Positions 1-9,415 of a stretch of DNA of 64,000 bases are shown piece by piece; the stretch's first letter is position 1; every line of letters starts with the position of its first letter. The notes beneath the pieces were generated by a model that saw only the letters and a list, made by a program, of their open reading frames with translations, was not told where the DNA came from and did no database searches. Origin of the DNA: Yoonia maritima (GTDB lineage: Bacteria > Pseudomonadota > Alphaproteobacteria > Rhodobacterales > Rhodobacteraceae); contig NZ_PVTP01000011.1 in NCBI RefSeq assembly GCF_003003285.1, forward strand, positions 1 through 64,000, written 5' to 3'. Position numbers and translations under genes: made by a program.

Positions 1-577
1 CTTTCTCATCTTCCACTCCTCGGTGGCTACGATGAGCAACAAACACTCTCTTAGCAAATTGCACTATTTGAACCCATAAGCGCTGACGTCAGACAGGGGT
101 GTAATTTCAAGAACACCTGCCAAACCAGTATATTCAATTTTCAAAAACTTCGCCTTCTCAAAATTGCGCAAGTTGTCATACATCTACACGCCAAAGGCAG
201 ATGAATTACCCCATAAATGACGTTTCGAAAAAACATTAATTAACCAAATAATAGTATGAGGAATACTCATAAATCTTAACATTTATAATTCAATATAATA
301 AATGTAGAATTTTGAATTTAAGGTAACTTTTATTAACTTCATTGCGATATGATCGCTTTAATTTTCTCTCAACCCAATACAATTGATGCACAGTGCTCAA
401 AAAATGAACTTCAGGGCACAGGCGCCCATGGGGTCTTTCGACTCAGTGTTATCGATATTGCCAATATCGCCCTTTGGTTGTCTTAAATTTTACATTTCCC
501 GCAAAAGTTTTTCATGCAAGTGTTACTGAAACGTGCAAATCAAGGCTAAGCTGCAAACCAACGTTGGGGATAGACAG
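1..577. other. AT-rich intergenic region at the left edge
   Basis: No convincing complete gene is seen in these 577 bases. The stretch from about 230 to 350 is very AT-rich. At the very edge the minus strand reads ATG-AGA-AAG from position 9, with a GAGGAG Shine-Dalgarno-like run at 16-21, six bases upstream. This could be the first three codons of a gene that leaves the window. A TGACGTCA palindrome lies at 84-91 and a longer operator-like palindrome at 453-469. The rest shows nothing I can name; it presumably holds the promoter of the nuclease gene. Confidence 0.5.
453..469. promoter_or_regulatory. operator-like palindrome upstream of the nuclease gene
   Basis: CGATATTG and CAATATCG form a perfect inverted repeat with 8-base arms around one central base (461). 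It sits about 110 bases before the ATG at 578. The symmetry and position suit a binding site for a dimeric regulator, but I do not recognise the motif and no regulator gene is adjacent. Confidence 0.35.
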
Positions 578-3500
578 ATGTATCATTGGAATTTCAACAA
601 GTCGTCGCACAACCGTACCGAACATCGCTCAAATTTCGAAATAGGGAGTCGTGGTGATGACTTACTGAATGGTACTGCTGGCACAGATTTTATATTCGGG
701 CTTTCAGGAAATGATATTATTCACGCTTCCTCAGGTTTCGACTTTATCAATGGCGGGCGCGGCTTTGATACGGTGACATTCCAAGGTTCGATTTTGGATG
801 CTGACATTGCCTTACTTGGCAACCCTTGGAACTGGATGAGAAGCACAACAGCGTTAGTCACCACCTATGATGCAAACGGTGATTTCGCTGGGGTTTCAGC
901 CATAAAAAATGTCGAGGCGCTATATTTCGAGGAAGATGATTACACGCTCTATCTTGATGGCCGCAACAACGCGGCCTTAGCAAGCGACGATACAACAAAC
1001 GCAATCGAGAACACCGCAACAGTTTTAAATACCGATGAGCTGTTGGCCAACGATACCGATTTTGACGGTGATGAAATCACGGTTGTTTCCGTTGATGTGA
1101 CTTCTACCCTTGGTGCTGAAATCTCTTTTCAAGGTGGCGAAATCGTCTATCTGCCTGGCACTACGTTTGATGCGCTTGCCCAAGGCGAAGTTGTGACAGA
1201 TATGTTCACTTACACCGTCGACGATGGTTTTGGCGGATCAGATATAGCCACCGTGACTGTAACTGTGACCGGTACCAACGACGCGCCGGTTCTTGTGGTC
1301 GACGATGCTGCTATTTCAATGGACGAAGGCGTGATTGGCTTGGCCGCAGGCATCAACGCGCAAGATGCTGATGCAGGCGGTAACTTAACGTATGACCTGT
1401 CCGGTGACGATGCCGCGCTGTTCACCATTAATGCGGATACAGGCGAAATCTCTTTTGCGTCGAGCCCTGATTTTGAAGCACCGGCGGATGCGAACGCCGA
1501 CAATGTCTATGAAATCACCATTACAGTAACAGATGAATTTGGTGCAGCAGATAGTGCCGATCTGTCAGTTTCCATCAACGATATTTGGGACCCTATTGCG
1601 TTGACCCAAGGGTTCGAAACCGAAGCAACCGGTGGATTTTATACCGCCACTGATACCGATGGATCAGTGCTTGCCGATGGTGCCGAAGTTGACCTTGTGA
1701 ATAACGGACAGGCGACCGTTGATAGCACCGCTGCATCTGAAGGCTTGCTCGGCTTTGACTTGTCTTGGGTAAATACGCGCGATGGTAGCGGCATTTCTGA
1801 TGGCGATTACATTGGCGTAACGGATTTCACAGGTGATGTTTCACAGTTTTCCGAAGGGGCGCAGGGCTATGAAATGCAAGACGCTGACGGTTTGCTGCGC
1901 TTGACCTTTGACACTGTGGACCTGTCCGCGCGGGCGGATTCGACAGTGGTAAAAATATCATTGGATGCGTTTGTGAATGACACAGGATGGGAAGCCGACG
2001 ATTTAGTAAGCATCTATGTGGAAACGAACCTAGGTACGGTGATGCTTCTCGATACGACAGGCGCAGACATCGATGATCTTGATATCGAAGGTATTTGGCA
2101 AAACCTAAGCGTGACCCTTGGGGCCGATGTCACAGAAGCGACCTTGGTTGTTGAGCTAGACAGTAATTCAAGCGCGGAAAACCTTTATATCGATAACGTT
2201 GCGATCCAAGAGGTGTTCTATATCGGTCAAAGCTTTGAGACCGAGGCAACCGGTGGCAAATATGAATTTGCGGCCGCAGATGGCACTACTGTTGGCATTG
2301 GCGAAATCGTTGATTTGATCAATGTCGACGGTCTTGCCACCGTGGATAGTACTGACGCGTCCATTGGGCAGCTTGGATATGATCTTAGCTGGGTTAACAC
2401 GCGCGGCGACACTGGGATATCGGACGCCGATTATATCGGGGTTCAGAGTTTCGCAGGCGTTGTGGGTGAGTATACAGACGGCGTTCAGGGGTATGAATTA
2501 TCTGATGCAGATGGCCTGTTAGTAATGACATTTGATGAAATTGACCTATCCGCCGTGGGCGAAGTTACACTGTCGCTTGATACTTTCGTCCAAGCCACCG
2601 GATGGGAGGCTGACGATCTAATTAACATATATGTCGTCACGGATCAGGGCACGGTTGCACTGTTAGATAGCACAGGCCAAGATATCGATGACATGGGCGT
2701 CGAAGGTGCTTGGATGACACTATCGACCACCTTGGGCGACGACATAGACACCGCACAGCTCGTCGTAGAATTCGACAGCAATTCCGCCTCCGAAGCGATC
2801 TTTTTTGACAATGTGATTGCAACATCAGACCCAGAAACACCTTCGGTCGATCCTGAACCAGAGCTCATGCTCATCTCGGCTATACAAGGCGAAGGTGATG
2901 CGTCCGATTACGATGGCGAAACTGCAACCGTTTCCGCAGTGGTTACTCTTGTGACCGATGACGGCTTTTACCTTCAGGAAGAAGACGCCGATAGCGATGG
3001 AAATGCGCTCACTTCTGAAGGAATCTTTGTTTATACGGCTGGCGCATATGCGGTATCGGTCGCTGATTTGGTGCAGGTCACCGGGACGGTCACAGAGTTC
3101 TTCGGGCTGACCGAAATCACATCGGTAACATCTCTTGAAGTGACATATTCAAATGCAGATTTACCAGCGCTCACGACTGTTACGCTATCGCCTGACGTTG
3201 CCCCTAACTACGAGGCGCTTGAAGGTATGCTGCTGTCAGTCGAAACTGGCACAGACGATGCCCTAACAGTGACCGAAAACTTTAACCTTGATCGGTACGG
3301 GCAAATTTCCATCGCGGCGGGCGTTCAAACACAGCCGACCCAAATTTACGATGCACAAACGCAAGCAGATGAGATCGCCGCGCTTACTGAAGCCAACGAA
3401 AATGCCAGCCTGCTGCTGGATGATGGATCGTCGACCGAGAACCCAACCGAATTTGGGTATCTGTCAGGCGGTGCGGGTGATGATGGCGACGGTGTATTAG

Positions 3501-4813
3501 ATAGCGGCGATGATTTTTCTGACACAGGAACGACTGTGCGGCTTGGCGCAGAGATTGCAGATTCTGTTGATGGTGTTTTGACGTTTTCGTATGATGAATG
3601 GACATTAAACGTCACCGACACGATTGAGTTCGTCGAAGACACCAATTCTGGCGCGCGCGAAGAAACACCAGCCGATGTTGGTGGCACGCTTCAGGTCGCG
3701 TCTTACAATGTGTTGAATTTCTTCACGACATTCTCGGGTGGGACGGGACCAGACGGCGGTCTAAGTCCACGCGGCGCCGACAATCAGGATGAGTTCGACC
3801 GCCAATCATCCAAAATCGCTGAAGGGATCATTGGAACAGGCGCAGAAGTCGTCGCCCTACAAGAGATTGAAAACAACGGCACCGAGACAATCGGAACCCT
3901 TGTCGATATCCTAAATGCAGAAGGCACTGATGCAACCTACGCCTACGTCGATCCAACGGGCACAGGCGATTTCGTAGGAACAGATGCGATCACGACAGGC
4001 ATCATTTATGATAGCTCTGCGGTGACTTTGGTCTATTCCGATTACATCGTGTTCGACGAAACCTCGGCTGACGCGACATACGGAATTGCGTCTTCACTTG
4101 GCGGGCTTATTGGCGAAGAATTCAATGACTACCAGCGCAACCGCCCATCTGTTGCAGCAACATTCACCGATAACGAAAGCGGCGAAACCTTTACGGTGGT
4201 TTCTTCGCACTTCAAATCCAAAGGCGATAGCGATCTGCAAGACGTTGCAGATGCTGCCGAGGCGTGGCTGGCAAATAGCGCCAATGCAGGATCGGCCGAT
4301 TATGCTCAGGTCACAAGTCTGCTGGCTGACCTCTACGCCGACCCCAACTTTGACCAGGGTGACGGTCAGGGGTTCTGGAATGCTGTGCGGCTAGACGGTG
4401 CTGTTGAGCTCGCCGATTGGGTCGCTAACGACTACAACGGTGGCGTCACGAACTATCTGCTGTTGGGCGATATGAACTCCTATGCTGAAGAAGACGCCGT
4501 GCAGTACCTTGATGACGACGCTGGGCTAACCGATCTGATCGACACATTTATCGGTCAAGACGAAGCGTATTCATATGTATTCAATGGGCAGCAAGGGACG
4601 CTCGACCAGGGCCTGGGTGATAACGAAATCGCTGACAATGTGACTGGCGTTACTGAATGGCACATCAACGCCGACGAGCCTGATTTGATCGGGTACGATA
4701 CCGATTACAACGATCCAGGTTTCTATAACGAAGGGGTCTACGCATCATCTGATCATGACCCGCTTATCATCGGGCTGGATTTCACGACAACTGATGACCT
4801 GCTCGCAGCCTAA
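578..4813 (+). CDS. ExeM/NucH-like extracellular nuclease with RTX, cadherin-like and repeat domains
   Basis: Large acidic secreted protein of about 1411 residues that probably hydrolyses extracellular DNA or another phosphodiester. In order: RTX-like glycine/aspartate repeats (about 24-70), a VCBS/cadherin-like domain (158-238), a second cadherin-like domain (238-338), two copies of a roughly 200-residue repeat (346-546 and 553-750), an OB-like segment typical of ExeM nucleases (764-860), and an endonuclease/exonuclease/phosphatase domain (about 1038-1408). The catalytic motifs are visible: ASYNVLNFF, ALQEIEN, SSHFKSKG, LLGDMNSY and SSDHDPL. There is no N-terminal Sec signal, so type I secretion through an uncleaved C-terminal signal is inferred. 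I chose ATG 578, with GGGGA seven bases upstream, over an in-frame GTG at 533 that lacks a ribosome site. The gene stands alone. Confidence 0.88.
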   Translation: MYHWNFNKSSHNRTEHRSNFEIGSRGDDLLNGTAGTDFIFGLSGNDIIHASSGFDFINGGRGFDTVTFQGSILDADIALLGNPWNWMRSTTALVTTYDANGDFAGVSAIKNVEALYFEEDDYTLYLDGRNNAALASDDTTNAIENTATVLNTDELLANDTDFDGDEITVVSVDVTSTLGAEISFQGGEIVYLPGTTFDALAQGEVVTDMFTYTVDDGFGGSDIATVTVTVTGTNDAPVLVVDDAAISMDEGVIGLAAGINAQDADAGGNLTYDLSGDDAALFTINADTGEISFASSPDFEAPADANADNVYEITITVTDEFGAADSADLSVSINDIWDPIALTQGFETEATGGFYTATDTDGSVLADGAEVDLVNNGQATVDSTAASEGLLGFDLSWVNTRDGSGISDGDYIGVTDFTGDVSQFSEGAQGYEMQDADGLLRLTFDTVDLSARADSTVVKISLDAFVNDTGWEADDLVSIYVETNLGTVMLLDTTGADIDDLDIEGIWQNLSVTLGADVTEATLVVELDSNSSAENLYIDNVAIQEVFYIGQSFETEATGGKYEFAAADGTTVGIGEIVDLINVDGLATVDSTDASIGQLGYDLSWVNTRGDTGISDADYIGVQSFAGVVGEYTDGVQGYELSDADGLLVMTFDEIDLSAVGEVTLSLDTFVQATGWEADDLINIYVVTDQGTVALLDSTGQDIDDMGVEGAWMTLSTTLGDDIDTAQLVVEFDSNSASEAIFFDNVIATSDPETPSVDPEPELMLISAIQGEGDASDYDGETATVSAVVTLVTDDGFYLQEEDADSDGNALTSEGIFVYTAGAYAVSVADLVQVTGTVTEFFGLTEITSVTSLEVTYSNADLPALTTVTLSPDVAPNYEALEGMLLSVETGTDDALTVTENFNLDRYGQISIAAGVQTQPTQIYDAQTQADEIAALTEANENASLLLDDGSSTENPTEFGYLSGGAGDDGDGVLDSGDDFSDTGTTVRLGAEIADSVDGVLTFSYDEWTLNVTDTIEFVEDTNSGAREETPADVGGTLQVASYNVLNFFTTFSGGTGPDGGLSPRGADNQDEFDRQSSKIAEGIIGTGAEVVALQEIENNGTETIGTLVDILNAEGTDATYAYVDPTGTGDFVGTDAITTGIIYDSSAVTLVYSDYIVFDETSADATYGIASSLGGLIGEEFNDYQRNRPSVAATFTDNESGETFTVVSSHFKSKGDSDLQDVADAAEAWLANSANAGSADYAQVTSLLADLYADPNFDQGDGQGFWNAVRLDGAVELADWVANDYNGGVTNYLLLGDMNSYAEEDAVQYLDDDAGLTDLIDTFIGQDEAYSYVFNGQQGTLDQGLGDNEIADNVTGVTEWHINADEPDLIGYDTDYNDPGFYNEGVYASSDHDPLIIGLDFTTTDDLLAA
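1613..2826 (+). repeat. tandem ~200-residue protein repeat inside the nuclease
   Basis: Two head-to-tail copies (about 1613-2215 and 2234-2826, period about 621 bases) encode similar domains. Each starts FETEATGG. Both share LSWVNTR, DYIGV, DADGLL, TGWEADDL and a closing DSNS segment. The copies have diverged clearly, so this is an old domain duplication and not a recent DNA repeat. I do not recognise the domain; its pattern suggests a beta-rich fold. Confidence 0.85.
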
Positions 4814-4825
4814 GACGAAACGATG

Positions 4826-4852
4826 ACAGGCGCGCTAATCCAGCGCGCCTGT
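4826..4852. terminator. hairpin between convergent genes
   Basis: An 11-base-pair perfect stem (ACAGGCGCGCT with its complement) around a 5-base loop lies between the convergent nuclease and HemY-like genes. There is no clear U-tract on either side, so its role as a two-way terminator is inferred from strength and position. Confidence 0.5.
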
Positions 4853-4861
4853 AGCAGAGAC

Positions 4862-6304
4862 TCATTTCTCTGGTTCAACAACATCAGCATCAGTGATCGC
4901 GATTTCAGTAGGAAGCTCTTGCGGCGCATCCTGCCCCACGATCAGTGGAAGCATCTCTGTGCCAGAAGGCATTGCGACCTCTTCGGTTGGTGCGTTTTTC
5001 CAAGAAAGCGTATCGAACGAACCGCAGTTGCCGCACGTCGGTGCCCATTTCGGATGGATATGCTGGCAATTGTCGCAAATCCACTGTGGGCCACGTGGCG
5101 CAGTAAGGGCACGGGTCAACCAACCACGAACGACAGAATCCTCGGCACCTTCGCCCCGCTCAATTGCAGCCATCAACGTTAGGCTACGGGCTGTAGGCTC
5201 TTTGTCATTCAGGTCGCCCAACGCACGTTTAGCAGCGGGAAAATCTTCTGCGGCGATATGAAGCTCGGCCAGCAACATCTTTGTTTCTGGATGCTCGGCA
5301 GTAGATTTGGTCAATGTACGGAACCGCTTAATACGCTGCTCTGGATTTTCATCTGGCACGATTTCAGCAAATGCAGTGGCGATATCGGGATGCGGCTGTG
5401 CGTTCCATGTTTTTGTAAGAACCCGTGTCGCATAACGCGCATTTCCATCGGAAATATAGCTGCGTGCAGCCATGATCGCCGCAGGTATCAAATCAGGAGA
5501 CAGACGGTTGGCCTCAACTGCGGCTTCGCGCGCCTCAATCGTTTTACCTCCATCCAAAATTTCACGCGCTTCAGACAATGCGAGCACCGCATCGCGACGC
5601 TTGTGCACGTCACGCGGTAAGTAACCCGCCTTTAGTTTTGCACCCAGTGTCTGACGTGCCCCAGCCCAGTCTGCCTTATCAGCCTGAAGGCGCAGTAACA
5701 CATCCTGTGTTTCTTCGTGCTTTGGCTTCAAAGCGAATGCTTTTTGCGCCAATGCAAAAGCGGTTTCCGTATCACCTTCGGACAGTTTTTGTTTCATGAT
5801 ACCACGCACACCAACAAACCGGGTCCGATCATCTTGGAGCAGTTTCTTGTATGTTTCTTCGGCCTTACGACGGTCGCCTGTCATCTCCGCAGCTTGCGCA
5901 GTCAGCAGGTTCGTTAACTGTGGCTGCTTAAGATACTTATCCGCGCGGGTGGCTTTGGTCATCGCAAGATGGCCTTCACCAGAAGCAAGCGCCATCATGC
6001 CTTCGGACAGCGCCTCATATCCTTTACGTTCACGGTTCCGATCAAAGTACCGCGAAATAGCGGTTTCGTCGCCGTTCAAAAACTTAAACGCCGCAACCAA
6101 AAACACGAGGAATTTAAGCCCCAGCCAAACTGTAACGGCGAGCGCCACCAGCGCAAACACCATTTCCAGCGTGCTAAGCGTGATTTCCTTTCCAGCGACG
6201 CCGATTGTGGCACCGCCTTCGACGTCCATCAACATCGTTGCCCCAAAGGTCAGCGCAGTGACGGCAACAACAAAAGCAATAATTTTTATCAAGGACCAGA
6301 GCAT
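4862..6304 (-). CDS. hemY: HemY-like inner-membrane TPR protein with C-terminal zinc ribbon
   Basis: 480 residues. Two hydrophobic segments (about 5-25 and 46-70) match the HemY N-terminal region. They are followed by a helical, TPR-like body with many A/L-rich repeats. Near the end four cysteines (C410-x2-C413-x10-C424-x2-C427) form a zinc-ribbon or rubredoxin-like knuckle. HemY of this type is not protoporphyrinogen oxidase; its role is poorly defined and usually assigned to heme synthesis by gene position. Here it is last in a run hemD, mitofilin, hemY, only 11 bases after the mitofilin stop. The cysteine domain resembles the C-terminal metal site of LapB/YciM, a TPR protein that controls LPS synthesis, so a related envelope role is possible. 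Confidence 0.85.
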   Translation of the reverse strand: MLWSLIKIIAFVVAVTALTFGATMLMDVEGGATIGVAGKEITLSTLEMVFALVALAVTVWLGLKFLVFLVAAFKFLNGDETAISRYFDRNRERKGYEALSEGMMALASGEGHLAMTKATRADKYLKQPQLTNLLTAQAAEMTGDRRKAEETYKKLLQDDRTRFVGVRGIMKQKLSEGDTETAFALAQKAFALKPKHEETQDVLLRLQADKADWAGARQTLGAKLKAGYLPRDVHKRRDAVLALSEAREILDGGKTIEAREAAVEANRLSPDLIPAAIMAARSYISDGNARYATRVLTKTWNAQPHPDIATAFAEIVPDENPEQRIKRFRTLTKSTAEHPETKMLLAELHIAAEDFPAAKRALGDLNDKEPTARSLTLMAAIERGEGAEDSVVRGWLTRALTAPRGPQWICDNCQHIHPKWAPTCGNCGSFDTLSWKNAPTEEVAMPSGTEMLPLIVGQDAPQELPTEIAITDADVVEPEK

Positions 6305-6315
6305 ACAAATCGCCT

Positions 6316-7470
6316 TTAGTTGTCACTGAGTGAGGTTGAAAGCATATCGACAGCAGCCAGCGCATCTGCGCGTGACTCGGCAAGGGTTAACCATTCTGAC
6401 ATTTCAGCACGAGCGACTTCAGGTAAACCGCTAATTTCGGCCAAAGCATCCGACAGCCGCCCACTATTCAGCGCTGATTCAGCCCGCGACAAGATTGCAT
6501 CAGCGTCGTTTCCTTCGCGCGGGGCAGTAGACCGCAAATCAAATTGGTCGCGCAAGAACGCACTAAAACCACTTACATCTTCGCCGGACACACCTTCATT
6601 ACGGGCTGTCGCCAACGCGGCACGTGCAACATCGGCATAACCTTCGCGTAGATTTTGCATTGTTGGCACGCCATCCTGAACCGCAATCAACGCTTCTGGC
6701 GTGGGTTCACCAATTGCATCTTCCAGATCACCCAAGGCTGCCCCAATCGGCGCACCGCTTTCCAGCGCAGTTTGAACACGGGCCAATGCTGCACGCGCGG
6801 CCGCATTTCGCGCGGCTGCGGCTGCGTTTTCTTCGATCGCTGCTGCTTCGGCACGGGCGGTATCCAAGCGGGTTTCTGCAACTTCGGTCATATCAGCAAG
6901 CTGCGCACGTAGCGCATCAAGCTCTGCCTGATATGCAGTGGTCGAAAGACCACCACCAGAACCACTAGGTGTATTCTCCAAAATTGCGGTGCGCTCTTCC
7001 AAGTCTGCCAACGTCGCACGTAACTCTGTCTCAAGCATAACGATATGGCTGGACAAATCATCTTGCGCATTCTCAATGCCAACAGCGTTGACGTCGCCCA
7101 TTGCTGCAACCTGCCGGTTTAGGCTTTGGATCGCGCTTGCTTGGGTCGCTACTTGGTTCGACAGTGCAGTGTCGGCAGTTGGCATTGTCAGCGATGCAAC
7201 TGCAAACCCAATCCCACCAGCAATAACACCACCAAGCAACAAGGGCAGAAATCCACTGCTGCTGCTCTCCTTTGCCATTGCTGGCGCTGGTTCATCGACA
7301 ATCGGGTCCGGCACAACTTGCGATGCAGCTTCGGCTTCGGGCGTTTGCACGTCGGGGGCAAGAGGTACATCTGACGGGTAAACTTCAGCAGGAATCGAGT
7401 CGATCAGCGGATTCACCGCTTCGGCGGAATTAGATGGTACCTTACGGCCCGTTGCTGGCTGTGTTGCCAC
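6316..7470 (-). CDS. mitofilin-family inner-membrane protein
   Basis: 384 residues. A proline/alanine-rich cytoplasmic head (1-70) precedes one transmembrane segment (about 73-95), a long alanine/glutamate-rich coiled coil (about 105-225) and a helical C-terminal domain. This is the layout of alphaproteobacterial mitofilin (Mic60) homologues, which sit between hemD and hemY and help shape the inner membrane or connect it to the outer envelope. The start is GTG at 7470 with AAAGGG seven to eight bases upstream. It is probably co-transcribed with hemD (91 bases upstream) and hemY (11 bases downstream). Confidence 0.88.
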   Translation of the reverse strand: MATQPATGRKVPSNSAEAVNPLIDSIPAEVYPSDVPLAPDVQTPEAEAASQVVPDPIVDEPAPAMAKESSSSGFLPLLLGGVIAGGIGFAVASLTMPTADTALSNQVATQASAIQSLNRQVAAMGDVNAVGIENAQDDLSSHIVMLETELRATLADLEERTAILENTPSGSGGGLSTTAYQAELDALRAQLADMTEVAETRLDTARAEAAAIEENAAAAARNAAARAALARVQTALESGAPIGAALGDLEDAIGEPTPEALIAVQDGVPTMQNLREGYADVARAALATARNEGVSGEDVSGFSAFLRDQFDLRSTAPREGNDADAILSRAESALNSGRLSDALAEISGLPEVARAEMSEWLTLAESRADALAAVDMLSTSLSDN

Positions 7471-7561
7471 GTTTTAACCCTTTCTCAGATTCATCCACTG
7501 TTTGCGTGAAGAACCTAAATACACTAGCGCGGCAATGCCGGACGCTCAACCGTCGGCTTAG

Positions 7562-8269
7562 CTATGAAACATTATTAAGCAGGGCATCAAGACGCGCAAA
7601 CGTTGCCCCAATCATCGAATGGCCAGTTGGCTGCAAGGCGACGGCGATGGTTTGCGCATCAACCGTGCCTGTTGCCTTTTTTACAACGTTACTCATTACC
7701 ACTAGGTGTAGAGGCGCAACAAACGGCCTCTGCCTACTAAATATGGTAGCTGTACGCGGGGAAAATAGGGGTAATACCACAGGAAATTCCCCCTTGAGCA
7801 CTGATAATGCGTCACTGTTTAGTGGCAAATCGTGCTGATCGTAGGCAACAACATCATCGCATGGCAGGCCGGCTTCAGTCAGCGTTCTCGCTATGTATCC
7901 GCGCGCGTGCACCCCCCTGATATGCGCCAATGGGCCGCAGGGTGCCTGTTTTTGGATCACATCACATAGCGCCTTAGCATCGCCGGGCCCCGTTATCGCA
8001 CGAAACCCGGCTTTCGTTGCGCAAGCCGCCGTTCGCGGGCCGACACACCACGCAGTAATACCTGCGGGTAATTTAACAGCATTCACAGCGTGAACAGACG
8101 TAAATATCACCCCTGACAGATGTGCTAAATCGACATTCACAGGGACTGGAACGATTTCAATCAAAGGCGATTGAATAATTTTAACACGATCGCCAAACCG
8201 ATCACGGATATGACGCGCGAACTCTTCTCCCTGCTGCGCGGGTCTTGTCACGATCAGGGTCGGCGTCAT
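7562..8269 (-). CDS. hemD: uroporphyrinogen-III synthase
   Basis: 235 residues from the chosen start. The enzyme closes and inverts ring D of hydroxymethylbilane to give uroporphyrinogen III, the branch point to heme, siroheme and cobalamin. The N-terminal [14 protein letters not shown] and the mid-protein [10 protein letters not shown] are typical of the family, which is otherwise poorly conserved. The start at 8269 has GGTGAG directly upstream; an extension to 8326 lacks family similarity and would leave almost no promoter space before the divergent tsaD (8339). hemC is not in this window. Confidence 0.85.
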   Translation of the reverse strand: MTPTLIVTRPAQQGEEFARHIRDRFGDRVKIIQSPLIEIVPVPVNVDLAHLSGVIFTSVHAVNAVKLPAGITAWCVGPRTAACATKAGFRAITGPGDAKALCDVIQKQAPCGPLAHIRGVHARGYIARTLTEAGLPCDDVVAYDQHDLPLNSDALSVLKGEFPVVLPLFSPRTATIFSRQRPFVAPLHLVVMSNVVKKATGTVDAQTIAVALQPTGHSMIGATFARLDALLNNVS

Positions 8270-8338
8270 CTGCTCACCATTGTTTGGACGGTTGTGCAAT
8301 GTTACCTGCCTAGAACACACACGCAACCGAGTTACACC

Positions 8339-9415
8339 ATGACACTGACCATTCTAGGAATCGAAAGCAGCTGCGATGATACGGCCGCCGCCGTCGTACG
8401 CGACAACGAGGTGCTATCGTCCGTGGTCTATGGCCAAACCGATTTGCACGCTGACTTTGGCGGGGTCGTCCCCGAGATTGCAGCACGCGCACATGCCGAA
8501 AAGCTGGACCACTGTATCGAAGAAGCAATGCAAAATGCGGGTCTAACATTGGGTGATTTGGATGGAATCGCTGTAACGGCGGGCCCCGGCCTGATCGGCG
8601 GAGTTCTGTCCGGGGTGATGTGTGCAAAGGGTATTTCTGCCGCGACTGGCCTGCCCTTGATCGGTGTAAATCACCTAGCCGGGCACGCACTGACGCCCCG
8701 CCTGACCGATCAAATACCCTACCCTTATTTGATGCTGCTGGTTTCAGGCGGTCATTGCCAATTTTTGATTGTCGAGGCGCATGATAAATATCAACGGATC
8801 GGCGGGACTATCGACGACGCCCCCGGCGAGGCGTTTGATAAAACCGCGCGTATCCTTGGCCTTCCACAGCCCGGTGGCCCATCCGTCGAACAAGCGGCGA
8901 AATCAGGTGATCCGAAAAGGTTCAAAATGCCACGGCCCCTATTGAACCAGCCCGGCTGCGATATGTCGTTCTCTGGCCTTAAAACCGCAATTCTTCGCGC
9001 CCGCGATAGCGTGGTCGCAGAAAAGGACGGGCTAACTGTCCAAGATCAAGCCGATTTATGCGCTGGCTTTCAGGCTGCAGTCACCGATGTGCTAACCGAA
9101 AAGACACGGCGTGCGATGCAGCTTTATCTTGACCTGAACCCAGCAAAACGCAGCTTTGCGATTGCAGGCGGCGTTGCTGCAAATGGTACGATCCGCGACG
9201 GATTAATGCAGCTTTGCGCCGAATTAGAGACTGATTTTGTCGCTCCGCCACTACGCTTGTGCACCGATAACGCCGCGATGATCGCCTATGCTGGGATCGA
9301 AATGATGCGAGCAGGGCATCGCGATGATCTTACCTTGTCTGCAAGACCAAGATGGCCGCTTGACCAACGGGCCACTCCCATGCTCGGATCGGGAAAAAAG
9401 GGAGCAAAAGCATGA
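8339..9415 (+). CDS. tsaD: tRNA N6-adenosine threonylcarbamoyltransferase
   Basis: 358 residues, full length for TsaD/Kae1/Gcp. Together with TsaB and TsaE it transfers the threonylcarbamoyl group from TC-AMP to A37 of ANN-decoding tRNAs. The N-terminal [15 protein letters not shown], the metal-binding VNHLAGHAL (HxxxH) and the late [12 protein letters not shown] aspartate are all present. ATG 8339 begins the conserved sequence; longer frames upstream overlap hemD and look spurious. The stop overlaps the start of gpsA by four bases (ATGA), so the two are translationally coupled. Confidence 0.96.
   Translation: MTLTILGIESSCDDTAAAVVRDNEVLSSVVYGQTDLHADFGGVVPEIAARAHAEKLDHCIEEAMQNAGLTLGDLDGIAVTAGPGLIGGVLSGVMCAKGISAATGLPLIGVNHLAGHALTPRLTDQIPYPYLMLLVSGGHCQFLIVEAHDKYQRIGGTIDDAPGEAFDKTARILGLPQPGGPSVEQAAKSGDPKRFKMPRPLLNQPGCDMSFSGLKTAILRARDSVVAEKDGLTVQDQADLCAGFQAAVTDVLTEKTRRAMQLYLDLNPAKRSFAIAGGVAANGTIRDGLMQLCAELETDFVAPPLRLCTDNAAMIAYAGIEMMRAGHRDDLTLSARPRWPLDQRATPMLGSGKKGAKA

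Noticed and set aside
5796..6329. 177-codon plus-strand frame opposite the HemY-like gene
   Set aside because: Serine-rich antisense translation with no domain; the minus-strand gene has clear domain structure.
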